This document shows, piece after piece, positions 1 to 9,530 of a stretch of 64,000 nucleotides of DNA. This stretch comes from Planctomycetota bacterium (lineage in GTDB: Bacteria; Planctomycetota; Phycisphaerae; Phycisphaerales; Phycisphaeraceae). Position numbers and translations under genes: made by a program. The stretch's first letter is position 1; each line of letters starts with the position of its first letter. The DNA lies in the NCBI GenBank assembly GCA_016350165.1, contig CP066225.1:2046001-2110000 (forward strand), given 5' to 3'. Under the pieces are notes generated by a model. That model made no database searches. It saw nothing but the letters and a program-made list of their open reading frames with translations, and had not been told where the DNA came from.

Positions 1-652
1 CTAGAGTCCCTTCAAAATCCATTGGATCAGCTTTCGTTACCAATGAACTGATCTTTAAAGACAGATTTGTACGTGGCACATTCGCCAGCATCCCCTCTTC
101 AAGAATTAGTTGTGCCTTCCAGCTTTTCGTAGCCGTACTCAACTGCTGTACAAGCTCAAGATATCGAACGCGATAAGCATCTGTCTCTTCTTCACTCAAA
201 CACTCTTCGCCAAGCAAATCGATACTGAAAGCAGTTTGTTTTTCCCACTGTTTTTCCAGTACAGGTAAGATTTCGTTTGCAGTCATCCCTGCAATAAAAC
301 GCTTAGCCATATGTTCAATTTGTTTACGGGTCGTCATAGCCACGGCTGGTCGAAATATCTTGCCTGCTTTTAATGCTGTCGCCATCCCTAATGGCAAATG
401 CACTTCAGGTTGCAAAAGAAAATCTGCCAGATAGCCATAGACTTGCGATGAAGTATGTAGCGTTGGCAATGTATCCACAAAACGAAAAAGCTGAACCTTA
501 AAACCATGATCTTTCATCGCCCAGTCCATCAGTTTTTCCGTTGCAGAGAAAGCTTGCTTTGCTTCATGCTCATGCATCGCAGCAAGTAACTCACAACCAA
601 TCTGCATGATGCGCTGTTCATCATAAACAGACACATCAGGTATCCGATTCAT
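1..652 (-). CDS. putA: Proline dehydrogenase / PutA-type bifunctional enzyme, N-terminal part (runs off left edge)
   Basis: About 217 residues of the N-terminus are visible; the C-terminus lies outside the window. The translation has the pattern of the proline dehydrogenase half of PutA/RocA-type enzymes: FRFVDTLPTL, then KRFIAGMTANE, then FSIDLLGEECLSEEETDAYR and the strand NLSLKISSL near the cut. In the family this FAD barrel oxidises proline to pyrroline-5-carboxylate, and long versions also carry the P5C dehydrogenase. Whether this one is bifunctional cannot be seen. I start it at the ATG at 652; a GTG at 691 is also in frame with AAAGG about 9 nt upstream and is a real alternative. The family call is fairly confident, the symbol less so. 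Confidence 0.8.
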   Translation of the reverse strand, partial: MNRIPDVSVYDEQRIMQIGCELLAAMHEHEAKQAFSATEKLMDWAMKDHGFKVQLFRFVDTLPTLHTSSQVYGYLADFLLQPEVHLPLGMATALKAGKIFRPAVAMTTRKQIEHMAKRFIAGMTANEILPVLEKQWEKQTAFSIDLLGEECLSEEETDAYRVRYLELVQQLSTATKSWKAQLILEEGMLANVPRTNLSLKISSLVTKADPMDFEGTL

Positions 653-927
653 ATTCTTGTGTTTTTGTTGACTGGAAGGATGATCAACCACAAATCCACA
701 CCTTTATCTCAGTAGTCGCGCACACCGCAACATACATGTGTACTAAATAAGTTACAGCAAATACTATTACCAAGTACCTATCAATGTTATCGCCTTAGTG
801 ACATTATTCATGTGATACATGCATACCCTTCCCCCAGACCTCATTCGTGCAAACATACTCGCACACTACATCCATACATGTTCGACTTTAAAACCAGTAC
901 AAAATACATTTACATCCTCAACCACGA

Positions 928-1482
928 TTACTTACTGTACTGCTTCACATATGTTTCTAAATGCTCATTGAGAAGTTGAATCACTTCTTCTGCATTCTTA
1001 GCCCTATAAATACAATCGTCGGGAATGTCACGATAACGCACGCGCTCATCCAGACATTGCCCCGCTAAACGTCCTGCCCAGCCTTCACCTTCAATCGCAA
1101 TCACGAGACGTCCGAAAATCCATGCAAAGCAAATCTCAGAGAGCGTACCAGCCGATCCACCTACAGCGATCACCGCATCTGACTGCGCAACGATTGCATT
1201 TCTCATATGCCCCAAGCCCGTTGGCACACCAACATCAACCCATTCATTCGCTTCACTTGCATCATGCCCCATCAAATAGCCAATCACGCAGCCACACTCA
1301 TATTGTTCCGAGTTATGCGCACCTTTCGATACCGCTTCCATCACTCCACCACGCCCACCACTCACAACATAATATCCATGATCAACCAGTTTCTTACCTA
1401 ATTCATAAGCAAGAATATACTGCGATGTATCTTGTTCAACATCGCCATCCCCTATAACTGAAATTTTAAATCGCGTCTTCAT
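928..1482 (-). CDS. TIGR00725 / SLOG-family nucleotide-binding protein
   Basis: 184 residues, a full-length single-domain Rossmann-like protein. SGGRGGVMEAVSKGA near residue 42 is the phosphate-binding GG-x-GxM-E motif of LOG/SLOG proteins, and VGGSAGTLSEICFAW near residue 107 is the second GGxxGTxxE motif. The family includes cytokinin-activating LOG enzymes and SLOG proteins proposed to bind nucleotide ligands; this one lacks the full LOG PGGxGT signature and fits the TIGR00725 branch, whose function is not settled. It stands alone between the putA fragment and a chemoreceptor, so context does not help. Confidence 0.85.
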   Translation of the reverse strand: MKTRFKISVIGDGDVEQDTSQYILAYELGKKLVDHGYYVVSGGRGGVMEAVSKGAHNSEQYECGCVIGYLMGHDASEANEWVDVGVPTGLGHMRNAIVAQSDAVIAVGGSAGTLSEICFAWIFGRLVIAIEGEGWAGRLAGQCLDERVRYRDIPDDCIYRAKNAEEVIQLLNEHLETYVKQYSK

Positions 1483-1556
1483 AACTCAATAATTTCTCAC
1501 ATACCCCACACAATGTTATTTATGATTTATATTCTATCGGCTTCATAATGCGCATA

Positions 1557-1584
1557 AAAAATCCCTGATAACTTCAGGGATTTT
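1557..1584 (-). terminator. Rho-independent terminator after the heme-type chemoreceptor
   Basis: Perfect 11-bp inverted repeat AAAATCCCTGA / TCAGGGATTTT with a 6-nt loop, flanked by T runs when read on the minus strand. It follows the stop of the chemoreceptor gene ending at 1606. Confidence 0.85.
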
Positions 1585-1605
1585 AGTAATATTCTCATTC
1601 AACTA

Positions 1606-3393
1606 TCAAGCTGCTTTATCCTGTGGCACATCAATTATAAATCGCTCAACCAAAACCTGCAGATACTCAGCTTTCTCAGATAATTGTGCCGCAGCAATCG
1701 CAGCTTGTCCTGTTCCTTCAGTAACCTGTCTCGAAACCACTGAAATCTGTTCAACTGATCGTGTCACTTCACTACTAGCTGCTGATTGTTGTTCTGCAGC
1801 AGCTGCGATTGATTGAATCATTGCTGCTACATCGTTTGCACCGGATACAATCTTGTTCAAAGCTTCACCAGCTTCTGCAGCCTGATTCGCCCCTTCTTCA
1901 ACTTGAACCGTACCATCTGTCATTCTTTGAACAGCTTGCTTCGTATCAATCTGAATTTGATCAATGGATTTTGCGATCTCATCCGTCGCTTTGGTCGTAC
2001 GGTCAGCAAGCTTCCTGACTTCATCAGCTACTACTGCGAAACCACGCCCATGTTCGCCCGCTCTCGCTGCCTCAATCGCTGCATTCAAGGCAAGTAAATT
2101 TGTTTGATCTGCAATATCATTAATAACACTTACGATCTCGCCGATTTGCTCGCTTCTTGAACCAAGCTGCTCAACAGAAGTCGCTGAAGTATTAACCGCG
2201 CCACGAATACTGTTAATTGATTCAATGGTTTGCTCAACAACAGTACCGCCATCTTCCGCAACCCGTCCCGATTCACTAGCAGTATTCGCTGCATCTACTG
2301 ATTTTCTTGCAACTTCAGTTACTGACGCTGACATTTCCTCAACAGCTGAACTGATTTGCGTGATCTGCGATGTCTGTTCATCCATGCTGCCCGCCACTTC
2401 TTCATTTGAAGCTGCAATTTCAGTTGCAGCAGATGCCACTTCATGTGTCGCATTATTAACTTCATGAATGATTTCGCGGAAGTTGCCAACTAAACCATTG
2501 AAGTAATTACCAATCTCTGAAATCTCTGTACTTCCCTTAACTTCAATTTCTTTCGTCAGATCACCCGTTGATACAATCTGCATCGTTTCGACTAACTCAT
2601 CAATAGGCTTTTTAATAATCTTACGCATGAGCCATGTAAAACCAAACACAACCAGCACAACAATTGGCAGAGTAATCAATATACCCAACCATCTTGCTGA
2701 AGCGACCTGTGCATCCACGCCATCCAAAGACATCACAACATGATACGCACCATGCATATTCCCAACCTGCCAATTTTCCATTGCAAAACCGATCAGGTCT
2801 TTTCCATCACCCGACAAAGAATCAGCAGGATCACCATGACACATCATACAATCCTGTGTCAGTTTAATTGATCGCATGTAATGAAGTTCATTTCGCTCTT
2901 CATTAACGCGATGAATCGCCTCACCACCTGATTTCCCAAATTGCTTTTTCAGATCATCTAACAAATTTGCTTCGAATGAGCTTGGCACTACTGAATTATC
3001 AGTATTTCTGGCATCATATGCTGCAATTCTAAATTCAATATCTTTATCACGTTCAGATGCTTTATTCGCAGCAGTCCAACCTGAGACGACTGGAATTGCA
3101 TAAAAGAACTTCGCATCTGTATAAGGCCTCCCCTCCTGCTTCACCTTCTCAAGATCACTCAACAAACCATCCATGTCATACGTGCCAGCATCAATCAAGC
3201 GACTCACGTGATTCTTGGTTTCATCCGCCAAGGCTGTAAACGCTGAAGCTTTTTCAACCATGGATTGTTCAGCACGAGCATGAAAGCTCTTATCAAAAAC
3301 TACAAAGTTCACGACCAAAACCAACACGATTGATACAACTGTTAAACCAATCAATCGAGGTCCAATACCCAAAGACATCATACGCTTTAACAT
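1606..3393 (-). CDS. Methyl-accepting chemotaxis protein with a CxxCH heme-type sensor domain
   Basis: 595 residues. Membrane helix at about 14-34, an extracytoplasmic region to about 232, a second helix at about 234-256, HAMP at about 257-308, then a full methyl-accepting signalling domain with the hairpin core [20 protein letters not shown]. The sensor region resembles the Tll0287-like/DUF3365 family and carries CMMCH at residues 182-186, a c-type heme attachment motif. Covalent heme in a periplasmic sensor suggests sensing of redox state, oxygen, NO or CO; this is inference. GAGGAG lies 5 nt before the ATG. It is one of three chemoreceptors in the window, and no CheA or CheW gene is nearby. 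Confidence 0.9.
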   Translation of the reverse strand: MLKRMMSLGIGPRLIGLTVVSIVLVLVVNFVVFDKSFHARAEQSMVEKASAFTALADETKNHVSRLIDAGTYDMDGLLSDLEKVKQEGRPYTDAKFFYAIPVVSGWTAANKASERDKDIEFRIAAYDARNTDNSVVPSSFEANLLDDLKKQFGKSGGEAIHRVNEERNELHYMRSIKLTQDCMMCHGDPADSLSGDGKDLIGFAMENWQVGNMHGAYHVVMSLDGVDAQVASARWLGILITLPIVVLVVFGFTWLMRKIIKKPIDELVETMQIVSTGDLTKEIEVKGSTEISEIGNYFNGLVGNFREIIHEVNNATHEVASAATEIAASNEEVAGSMDEQTSQITQISSAVEEMSASVTEVARKSVDAANTASESGRVAEDGGTVVEQTIESINSIRGAVNTSATSVEQLGSRSEQIGEIVSVINDIADQTNLLALNAAIEAARAGEHGRGFAVVADEVRKLADRTTKATDEIAKSIDQIQIDTKQAVQRMTDGTVQVEEGANQAAEAGEALNKIVSGANDVAAMIQSIAAAAEQQSAASSEVTRSVEQISVVSRQVTEGTGQAAIAAAQLSEKAEYLQVLVERFIIDVPQDKAA

Positions 3394-3857
3394 GTCATCT
3401 CCTCATCATTACAAGCGTCTAATTCATCACCACATATGTATTGCTGCATCAAACCTGGCGTTTTAATGCTCAATCTAGCCAGCTAATAATCCAATGAGAA
3501 ATGACTGTGTTCCGGAACAAGCTAGCCAACCGTGAGATCGACATATCAGCAAATCAACTTAATCGTTTGCATGTATACAGCTACGCCAACCGTAAATAAA
3601 TACTCTTACACCTGCTGTCTTCCATTTGTTTACCAAGAAATCATATCAAAACCATAAGCCACTTTTTATGCCATACCGATAATTGGAAACCACCTAATTT
3701 ATCGGAACACGATTCTCAACAGCCAATACCTATTTGATATTGAGACTGAAAAATCATCAAAACCGTATATGATATTTAACACAGCACCTCACATATGGCA
3801 CAATGCTTTTACAATCATCATTAATCACAGAACTCCCGCACACACCGGACAAACAGC
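3394..3857. other. Intergenic region between divergent genes
   Basis: 464 bases, AT-rich, between the leftward chemoreceptor and the rightward small membrane protein. It must hold the promoters of both. I see no repeat, RNA or clear -35/-10 pair that I would defend. Confidence 0.4.
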
Positions 3858-4262
3858 ATGCATTTATATCTTCTCGCACAATCTACTCAGCCCAACAGCC
3901 CAATCGCATACGCGATCTATGTGCTTATACTCATCGTAATGCTCATGGTTGGATTCTGGATTCTTTCATTAATAATCAAACAACAACGCTTTCCCCTCCC
4001 AATCTCATTCCCAATGCTTCTTTCTCTCTACTTACAGAGAGTACCTTTAGATCTACTCAGCGACACAATTCTCATACTCAAAAAACACAATCGCTACATT
4101 GATCTCTACGCAATCATTCGCATCTATTTAAAGAACTGGGAAGAAATTGAAACCGCAGAAGATTTTGTAAAAATCATTGCTCCAGATATTGAACTGAAAC
4201 ATTTGCACTGGAAAAATGAAAACTCTTCAACAACCCCACCACCAGACAAACCCAAACAATAA
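3858..4262 (+). CDS. Small single-span membrane protein of unknown function
   Basis: 134 residues. A hydrophobic helix at about 17-41 is followed by a region of about 70 residues with RVPLDLLSDTILILKK and a hydrophilic, proline-rich tail. The helix followed by an 'xRRVP...I..A.I..KK'-like segment is loosely similar to the start of flotillin-like FloA proteins, but the rest of FloA is absent. I treat that as a hint only. The ATG has no strong ribosome-binding site. A convergent terminator follows directly. Confidence 0.55.
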   Translation: MHLYLLAQSTQPNSPIAYAIYVLILIVMLMVGFWILSLIIKQQRFPLPISFPMLLSLYLQRVPLDLLSDTILILKKHNRYIDLYAIIRIYLKNWEEIETAEDFVKIIAPDIELKHLHWKNENSSTTPPPDKPKQ

Positions 4263-4263
4263 A

Positions 4264-4292
4264 AAAGCCTTCATCTTCCGACAAAGGCCTTT
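4264..4292. terminator. Bidirectional terminator between convergent genes
   Basis: AAAGCCTT pairs with AAGGCCTTT (one bulge) between the gene ending at 4262 (+) and the one ending at 4319 (-), with A and T runs on the two sides. Confidence 0.65.
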
Positions 4293-4318
4293 GCTCTCCA
4301 CTTCCATTATTATTCGTT

Positions 4319-4939
4319 TTATGCTTCTCTTCGACGTCGCATGACCAAGCCACCAACCATTAGTAAACCAGCCATCGCCGCTGTAGGTGTCGGAGTATGA
4401 TAAGCTTCACTAATTGCCGCTGCACCCATATTGCCACCATATGCCGCATTCACGCCAATACGTGACCCCGCTTCAGTCAGGCCTATGACCAAGCCATCAA
4501 TCGTGACTTCATCCTTCAACCCAAACTTCACGATAATCACTTCACCCGCATCAAGCGTTTTACCATTTGCCTTCAAGGCCAAACCCGTCAGCGTCCAACC
4601 CACATCCCTTGCACTATACCAAGCCTTATTATTTGACTTGCCATACTTCACTAAATTCGCAGATGAATTATTCTGAATCATAGGTGAAGCTAAATTAACA
4701 AAACTCGATAAACCACTTTCAAAGAAAATGTTGCTTACCGACAGATTTGCAGAAGATTCATTCATAAATGTGAAAACAGCACTGCCGTCTTCTTCAAAAA
4801 CATCAATATTTAAATCAAACTGAGATGCATTCACATTCGAAGCTGACCAGTATGTGTTCATTTCAACTGTATATCCACTAGCAAAAGACATCTGTGCCAT
4901 ACACAGTGAAAGTACAATGCCAAACAGTGCATTCTTCAT
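4319..4939 (-). CDS. Secreted protein with a PEP-CTERM-like anchor
   Basis: 206 residues from the ATG at 4939, chosen because GGGGA lies 8 nt upstream; an in-frame ATG at 4954 would add five residues. The signal peptide is MKNALFGIVLSLCMAQMSFA. The body is a beta-rich domain without recognisable catalytic residues. The C-terminus has TPTPTAAMAGLLMVGG followed by MRRRREA. This is the layout of a PEP-CTERM sorting signal, with PTPTA in place of the usual PEPA, as in the VPxPxA variants. Such proteins are thought to be exported and then handled by an exosortase, which is not in this window. Confidence 0.75.
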   Translation of the reverse strand: MKNALFGIVLSLCMAQMSFASGYTVEMNTYWSASNVNASQFDLNIDVFEEDGSAVFTFMNESSANLSVSNIFFESGLSSFVNLASPMIQNNSSANLVKYGKSNNKAWYSARDVGWTLTGLALKANGKTLDAGEVIIVKFGLKDEVTIDGLVIGLTEAGSRIGVNAAYGGNMGAAAISEAYHTPTPTAAMAGLLMVGGLVMRRRREA

Positions 4940-5412
4940 GATTAGTATCCCCATTCACAACTAACTTATAACCCCGCGTACAAGTTAGCTATATGACATG
5001 CCTGTTACAGCATGCTTACTCAAGCTACATTTTGATATGATCCCATACACTACTTCCAGATGCCCCTCCCTTCGGAACATCTGTTTATTCGAATGACAAA
5101 CTTACCACAGAAAGGCCATCATGAAAACAGTAATTCACGCTAATAATCCTAAACACACAAACTCACAACAATTTCCAACCAACTTCAATTCAAATAAAGA
5201 ATTACAATCACAACGTAAATCATTATTTGCAACCAAAAGTACTACAAACATGCCCTAAAATTTAAACATATATCATTCGTTATTATTAACCAAACATTGC
5301 TACTCACCGGTAATACCACCTAAATATTTCACTTGTAAAACAACAATTCAGTTTATAAAAATTAAGGCTAATTACCTAGTGACTGCTCGCACCTAGTATT
5401 TTCATTAATTTT
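4940..5412. other. AT-rich intergenic region
   Basis: 473 bases between two leftward genes. It holds the upstream region of the secreted protein and the 3' flank of the SLC13 transporter. I see no gene, RNA or convincing terminator in it. Confidence 0.4.
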
Positions 5413-6864
5413 TCAAATTACCCAAGATTTCAACAGTAACCAGCTCATAAAACTGATCACTACCACTGCAATTAAGTTTAAAGCCAATCCTTTTTTAGCC
5501 ATATCACGTATATGCAATTGACCTGCACCAAACACAACCGCATTCGGAGGCGTCGCCACCGGCAGCATAAACGCACAACTAGCCGACATCGCAGCAGGTA
5601 CCATTAATAGTAATGGATCAATTTCCATCGCCACTGCTGCTGACATCACAATTGGCAGAAACACATTAGCCGTCGCTGTATTCGATGTCACTTCGGTAAT
5701 AAATGTGATCACCAAACATATCACCAGCACCACCCAAAACACGGGCAACCCTTCTAAAACAGTCAATTCCTCAGCAACTACAGCTGACAAACCCGAAGCT
5801 GTAAACGCCTTTGCAATCGCCAAACCACCGCCAAACAAAAGTAAAATTCCCCAGGGAATCGACACTGCCGTTTTCCAATCCAACAACCGCTGCCCCTTCC
5901 TTTCACCACTAGGTACAATAAACATCACAATCACCGCAAGTAATGCAACTGTCGAATCACCTGCTGTCGTTATCCCCGTCAATTTTGACCAGCCAATACC
6001 CGGCAGCGCCCTCGTAATCCATAACAAAGCCGTGCATGCCAAAACAATCAACACTCTTTTTTGTGCTTTACTCCATCCCTTCTCTGTTGGTAATTCAATT
6101 GTTTTTTTCAACTTCACGCCACGTGATAAATATACCCACGTGATCGCTAACAAAATCAAGGCTGTTGGCAATCCAAATACCATCCATTCATGAAACGCAA
6201 TTTCTCTTCCTCCACCCTGCTGATACACAGCCAGCATCGCAATATTCGGCGGCGTTCCAATTGTCGTCGCCATTCCACCTATACTTGCCGCATACGCAAT
6301 CCCTAACAGCAACGGCACGCCCAGTACATTGTCTTTATCATCTTCTAATACAGCGATAGCCACAGGCAACATCATTACTGCCGTTGCTGTGTTTGAGATC
6401 CACATTGAACAAAACGCTGTTGCGATCATAAATCCCAATATGATTCGTGAACCTGTATGCCCACCAACAATCGACAACACCGCCCCTGCAATCTTCCTGT
6501 GTGTCAATGTTCTTTCAGCCGCCTTCGACAGCATAAAACCAGCCATAAACAATAAAATAAATGTATGCCCATACGCTGTCGCAACCTCGCTATGAGACAA
6601 CACACCGACTAACGGAAACACCGCAAACGGCACCAACGACGTCACAGGTATAGGCACAGCCTCACTCACCCACCACACCGCGCACAACACCGTCACACCC
6701 ACCGTCCAACCCACGCCATAATCCAATCCCCTCATCACACAAAAACTAAACCCGATCGCCCCAAACACTAATCCCAATATCAGCCACACCACCTTCCAAC
6801 TCGAACCATTCTCCTGATCTTGATTAAGATTCTGCTGTTCATTCAACTTAGTAACCTCAAGCAT
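5413..6864 (-). CDS. SLC13/DASS-family sodium:anion symporter
   Basis: 483 residues, the usual length of the divalent-anion:sodium symporter family, with about 11-12 hydrophobic segments. Two SNT motifs mark the repeat-related sodium and substrate sites: ISNTATAVMMLP near residue 156 and TSNTATANVFLP near residue 393. GTPPNIA and ATPPNAV follow them, as in other family members. The likely substrates are di- or tricarboxylates such as succinate, malate or citrate, or possibly sulfate; sequence alone does not decide. The + strand here is extremely C-rich (33 C against 5 G in 6661-6720), although the gene is on the minus strand. Confidence 0.92.
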   Translation of the reverse strand: MLEVTKLNEQQNLNQDQENGSSWKVVWLILGLVFGAIGFSFCVMRGLDYGVGWTVGVTVLCAVWWVSEAVPIPVTSLVPFAVFPLVGVLSHSEVATAYGHTFILLFMAGFMLSKAAERTLTHRKIAGAVLSIVGGHTGSRIILGFMIATAFCSMWISNTATAVMMLPVAIAVLEDDKDNVLGVPLLLGIAYAASIGGMATTIGTPPNIAMLAVYQQGGGREIAFHEWMVFGLPTALILLAITWVYLSRGVKLKKTIELPTEKGWSKAQKRVLIVLACTALLWITRALPGIGWSKLTGITTAGDSTVALLAVIVMFIVPSGERKGQRLLDWKTAVSIPWGILLLFGGGLAIAKAFTASGLSAVVAEELTVLEGLPVFWVVLVICLVITFITEVTSNTATANVFLPIVMSAAVAMEIDPLLLMVPAAMSASCAFMLPVATPPNAVVFGAGQLHIRDMAKKGLALNLIAVVVISFMSWLLLKSWVI

Positions 6865-7053
6865 TGTCTATCAACCTATTAGATAGCCAATCGATTCAAC
6901 CGCCACAACACAGGCAATGTCATGGTCAGCACAAACCTCGAATATACCTCCACATAAACCACTGTCATCGTGCGACTCACCCTAACTCCCCTTTTCTCTC
7001 CACACTCATCCATCTTTTGCATACAATACATCAGGAGAACCACGAGACCACAC

Positions 7054-7905
7054 ATGAACGATTCAAATCACCCTTCCAAACCAGCATCGCCGCGCAAACC
7101 TAACATCCGCAGCGTCATACTCCCCGCCGAGCATGGCGCGTGGGCCGCATTAATCGAAGCAATCCTCATGGGCTTCCTCGTATCATTCACTTGGCAATCC
7201 ATCGTCGTCGCAATCAACGCAATCCTCCTCGGCCTCTGCCTCCAACCATGCAAAATCGTCTTACGGGGCCCCGCAAACAAATATCAAATTCCTCGCTATA
7301 AAGCCGCAAAAAAAGCCTTCGCAATCCTCGCACCCCTCAGCACCGCATTACTCATCTTTAACGTTTTACTCCCCGCAATCTCACCTTCTTTCGCACTCGT
7401 CTTACTCGTCAGCGTTCCAATGGTTCTCATACACTGGGTCTACGAATCCAACAATCAACCACGCCATCTACTCGCGGTACTTTCTGGCATGCTCGCTATC
7501 ACAATGGTCGCACCAGCCATGGCCGCCGCTGACGCACCCAAAGCGGCCTTTGTGTCAACTGTCTTATTGATTCTGGCCGCAAGACAAATCTCTTCCATCT
7601 CATATGCCCGTCATATCGTCAGAAAATCCAAAGGCCTACCAGCTCCATATTCCTCCATCCTCACACTTCACCTCATCGGCCTTATGTGCATCCTCCTCAT
7701 CCCTGCAATATCGCCTTCCATAGCTCAGTCCGTTCAAATCGCATTCCTCAGCATCTACGCCATCCTCTGCTTCCGCACGATCATCGGCCTCGTTATTCTC
7801 AAACAGCGTGGCTCCATCAAACCAAAAATCCTCGGCCTCACCGAACTTGCCATTGGTATCATCTACGTCATCAGCACTTCATACCTACTCAAACCTTACC
7901 CCTAA
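7054..7905 (+). CDS. YwiC-like membrane protein
   Basis: 283 residues from the ATG at 7054; longer in-frame starts lack support, and AGGAGA sits about 15 nt upstream. The early motif LPAEHGAWAALIEAILMG is the signature of the YwiC-like family, followed by some eight hydrophobic segments. The family function is unknown. It is divergent from the SLC13 transporter with about 190 bases between. Codon use is dominated by C-ending codons (CTC, ATC, GCC), matching the local strand composition. Confidence 0.85.
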   Translation: MNDSNHPSKPASPRKPNIRSVILPAEHGAWAALIEAILMGFLVSFTWQSIVVAINAILLGLCLQPCKIVLRGPANKYQIPRYKAAKKAFAILAPLSTALLIFNVLLPAISPSFALVLLVSVPMVLIHWVYESNNQPRHLLAVLSGMLAITMVAPAMAAADAPKAAFVSTVLLILAARQISSISYARHIVRKSKGLPAPYSSILTLHLIGLMCILLIPAISPSIAQSVQIAFLSIYAILCFRTIIGLVILKQRGSIKPKILGLTELAIGIIYVISTSYLLKPYP

Positions 7906-7938
7906 TCAAACGCTGCTAATCAAACTACACGCGCATTA

Positions 7939-7972
7939 AAAAACGACTTAATCCTTAAAATCAGCCGTTTTT
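7939..7972. terminator. Bidirectional terminator
   Basis: A 10-bp stem AAAAACGACT / AGCCGTTTTT with one wobble and a 14-nt loop lies between the convergent YwiC-like and NifX-like genes. Confidence 0.7.
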
Positions 7973-7984
7973 ATATCTTTTCAG

Positions 7985-8365
7985 TTAATCATCCTGCCCA
8001 CAACGTTCCGTCTTGCAGTGTTCATGCCCCCAACAAGTCACAAGCTTCACGCCTTCAGGCTCTTTCAAAAAATGTTCAATTACCACATCAACATCATCTT
8101 CATTAATCCCGCCCATGACCTTCACGCCCCATCGCTCCAACCCTCGCTTCGCTGGCATGCCAATCCCACCAACCAAAACTAAATCTACCTTCAACTCATC
8201 AGCAACCCACTTCGCAACATCATGGCATGCAACCTCCCCCTTCCCATACTCCTCTTGATCAACAACAGTCATCGTTTCTACATCAATCTCATACACTTTG
8301 AACAGGTCCGATTTCCCAAAATGCCTGGAAAAACGTCCTCTCATAACTGGTACGACAACACGCAT
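7985..8365 (-). CDS. NifX/NifB-type dinitrogenase iron-molybdenum cofactor family protein
   Basis: 126 residues. The start MRVVVPV, then SRHFGKSDLFKVYEID, CHDVAKWVADELKVDLVLVGGIG and RGLERWGVKV fit the small RNase H-like domain shared by NifX, NafY and the C-terminus of NifB. No nitrogenase genes are present, and stand-alone members are common in organisms that do not fix nitrogen, where the role is unclear. The tail (CWGHEHCKTERCG) is Cys/His-rich and could bind metal. GAGGAG precedes the ATG. The stop of the next gene upstream lies 65 bases before it. Confidence 0.85.
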   Translation of the reverse strand: MRVVVPVMRGRFSRHFGKSDLFKVYEIDVETMTVVDQEEYGKGEVACHDVAKWVADELKVDLVLVGGIGMPAKRGLERWGVKVMGGINEDDVDVVIEHFLKEPEGVKLVTCWGHEHCKTERCGQDD

Positions 8366-8430
8366 GGCTGGCTCCTCATATAAAATCTACAACCACCCAT
8401 TCTCGTCCTTTCAGCACTACGGATCAACAC

Positions 8431-9192
8431 CTATTCCCAACTGTTGTAATTCGCCGCCTGCCAGCGAGGCCGATCCACTCTCGCCTCAACTGAAAACAGC
8501 AACAATGCTAATCTCTCACACAATCGATCACCCAAATGCCTATACAAATCGTAATGCTCTTCAATATCAGCCTTTATCGCATTCAAATCATGCCCTCCCT
8601 CTTTGATCCAAGAGCCGAATTGATCCACAATGTTCAATAAATCACGCTTCGTCCATTCAAAGTGATATTGCACACCCCAGCAACGCATCCCTACACAGAA
8701 CATCTGATGCTTACACATCGCTGACCCAGCCATCACCTGCCCCTCCGTTGGCAGCTTCGTCACTTCATAACCATGTGTATGAAACTGCTTCGTCCGCCAA
8801 GGCAACCCATACAACATCGCATCCATCTTCCCGATAGGCGAAAGTTCAACATCTTCAAAACCCACTTCTGTCTTTTGCATTTTTCCGACCGCACCGCCCA
8901 AAGCTTTCGCAATCAATTGCGCTCCCAAACATACACCAAGAATCGGTAACCCTTGTTTATGCACCCACTTAACCAATGCTATCTCACACGCCAGATATGG
9001 ATGTTCATCAATCTGATCAACATTCATTGGCCCGCCCAATATCACCACACCATCAATATCCCCATAATCCGTTGGCAATTCCTCGCCTGCATATAACTTT
9101 ACAACCTTCAATTCCAACGAATTTTCTTGTAGAACCTCACCAATACGACCAGGTTTCTCTGCCTCATGATGCTGTACAATTAAAATTGCCAT
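8431..9192 (-). CDS. Class I glutamine amidotransferase-like protein
   Basis: 253 residues. GVCLGAQ near residue 102 contains the nucleophilic cysteine elbow, and GVQYHFEW near residue 173 contains the catalytic His and Glu. VVILGGPMNVDQIDEHPYL is typical of stand-alone amidotransferases of the GMP-synthase-like/YfeJ group. The acceptor is unknown; related proteins act on gamma-glutamyl or amine compounds. GGGAT precedes the ATG closely. It is likely co-transcribed with the NifX-like gene downstream. Confidence 0.88.
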   Translation of the reverse strand: MAILIVQHHEAEKPGRIGEVLQENSLELKVVKLYAGEELPTDYGDIDGVVILGGPMNVDQIDEHPYLACEIALVKWVHKQGLPILGVCLGAQLIAKALGGAVGKMQKTEVGFEDVELSPIGKMDAMLYGLPWRTKQFHTHGYEVTKLPTEGQVMAGSAMCKHQMFCVGMRCWGVQYHFEWTKRDLLNIVDQFGSWIKEGGHDLNAIKADIEEHYDLYRHLGDRLCERLALLLFSVEARVDRPRWQAANYNSWE

Positions 9193-9530
9193 TTTTTATC
9201 CCTTTCTAACTCGCGATATAACACCAGAGTTGTTATATTTTGCACCACACATCAACATCAATACACATCACCCCTTAGTAACAACTAGTATTTTGCAACT
9301 TTCTTGCAGAATACCTTTTTATCGGGCCCCTGTCCGGTAATAAACACCACACCAATACTGAGAGATATGCTACTTAGTCTTTCTATTTACATACTCTCAT
9401 TACCAATATTGTGCTTCACCTTAGTAATATGCCGATAAACAACAAACCTCAGTATCTGTACCTACAAATTTGTTATTATTAATTTCGAATCCAGACCCAA
9501 ATTAATTTATTCAAACAGGGAGTAAACAGC
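9193..9530. other. Divergent promoter region
   Basis: 338 AT-rich bases between the leftward amidotransferase and the rightward autotransporter. Promoters for both are expected. I see no RNA element or long repeat. Confidence 0.4.
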
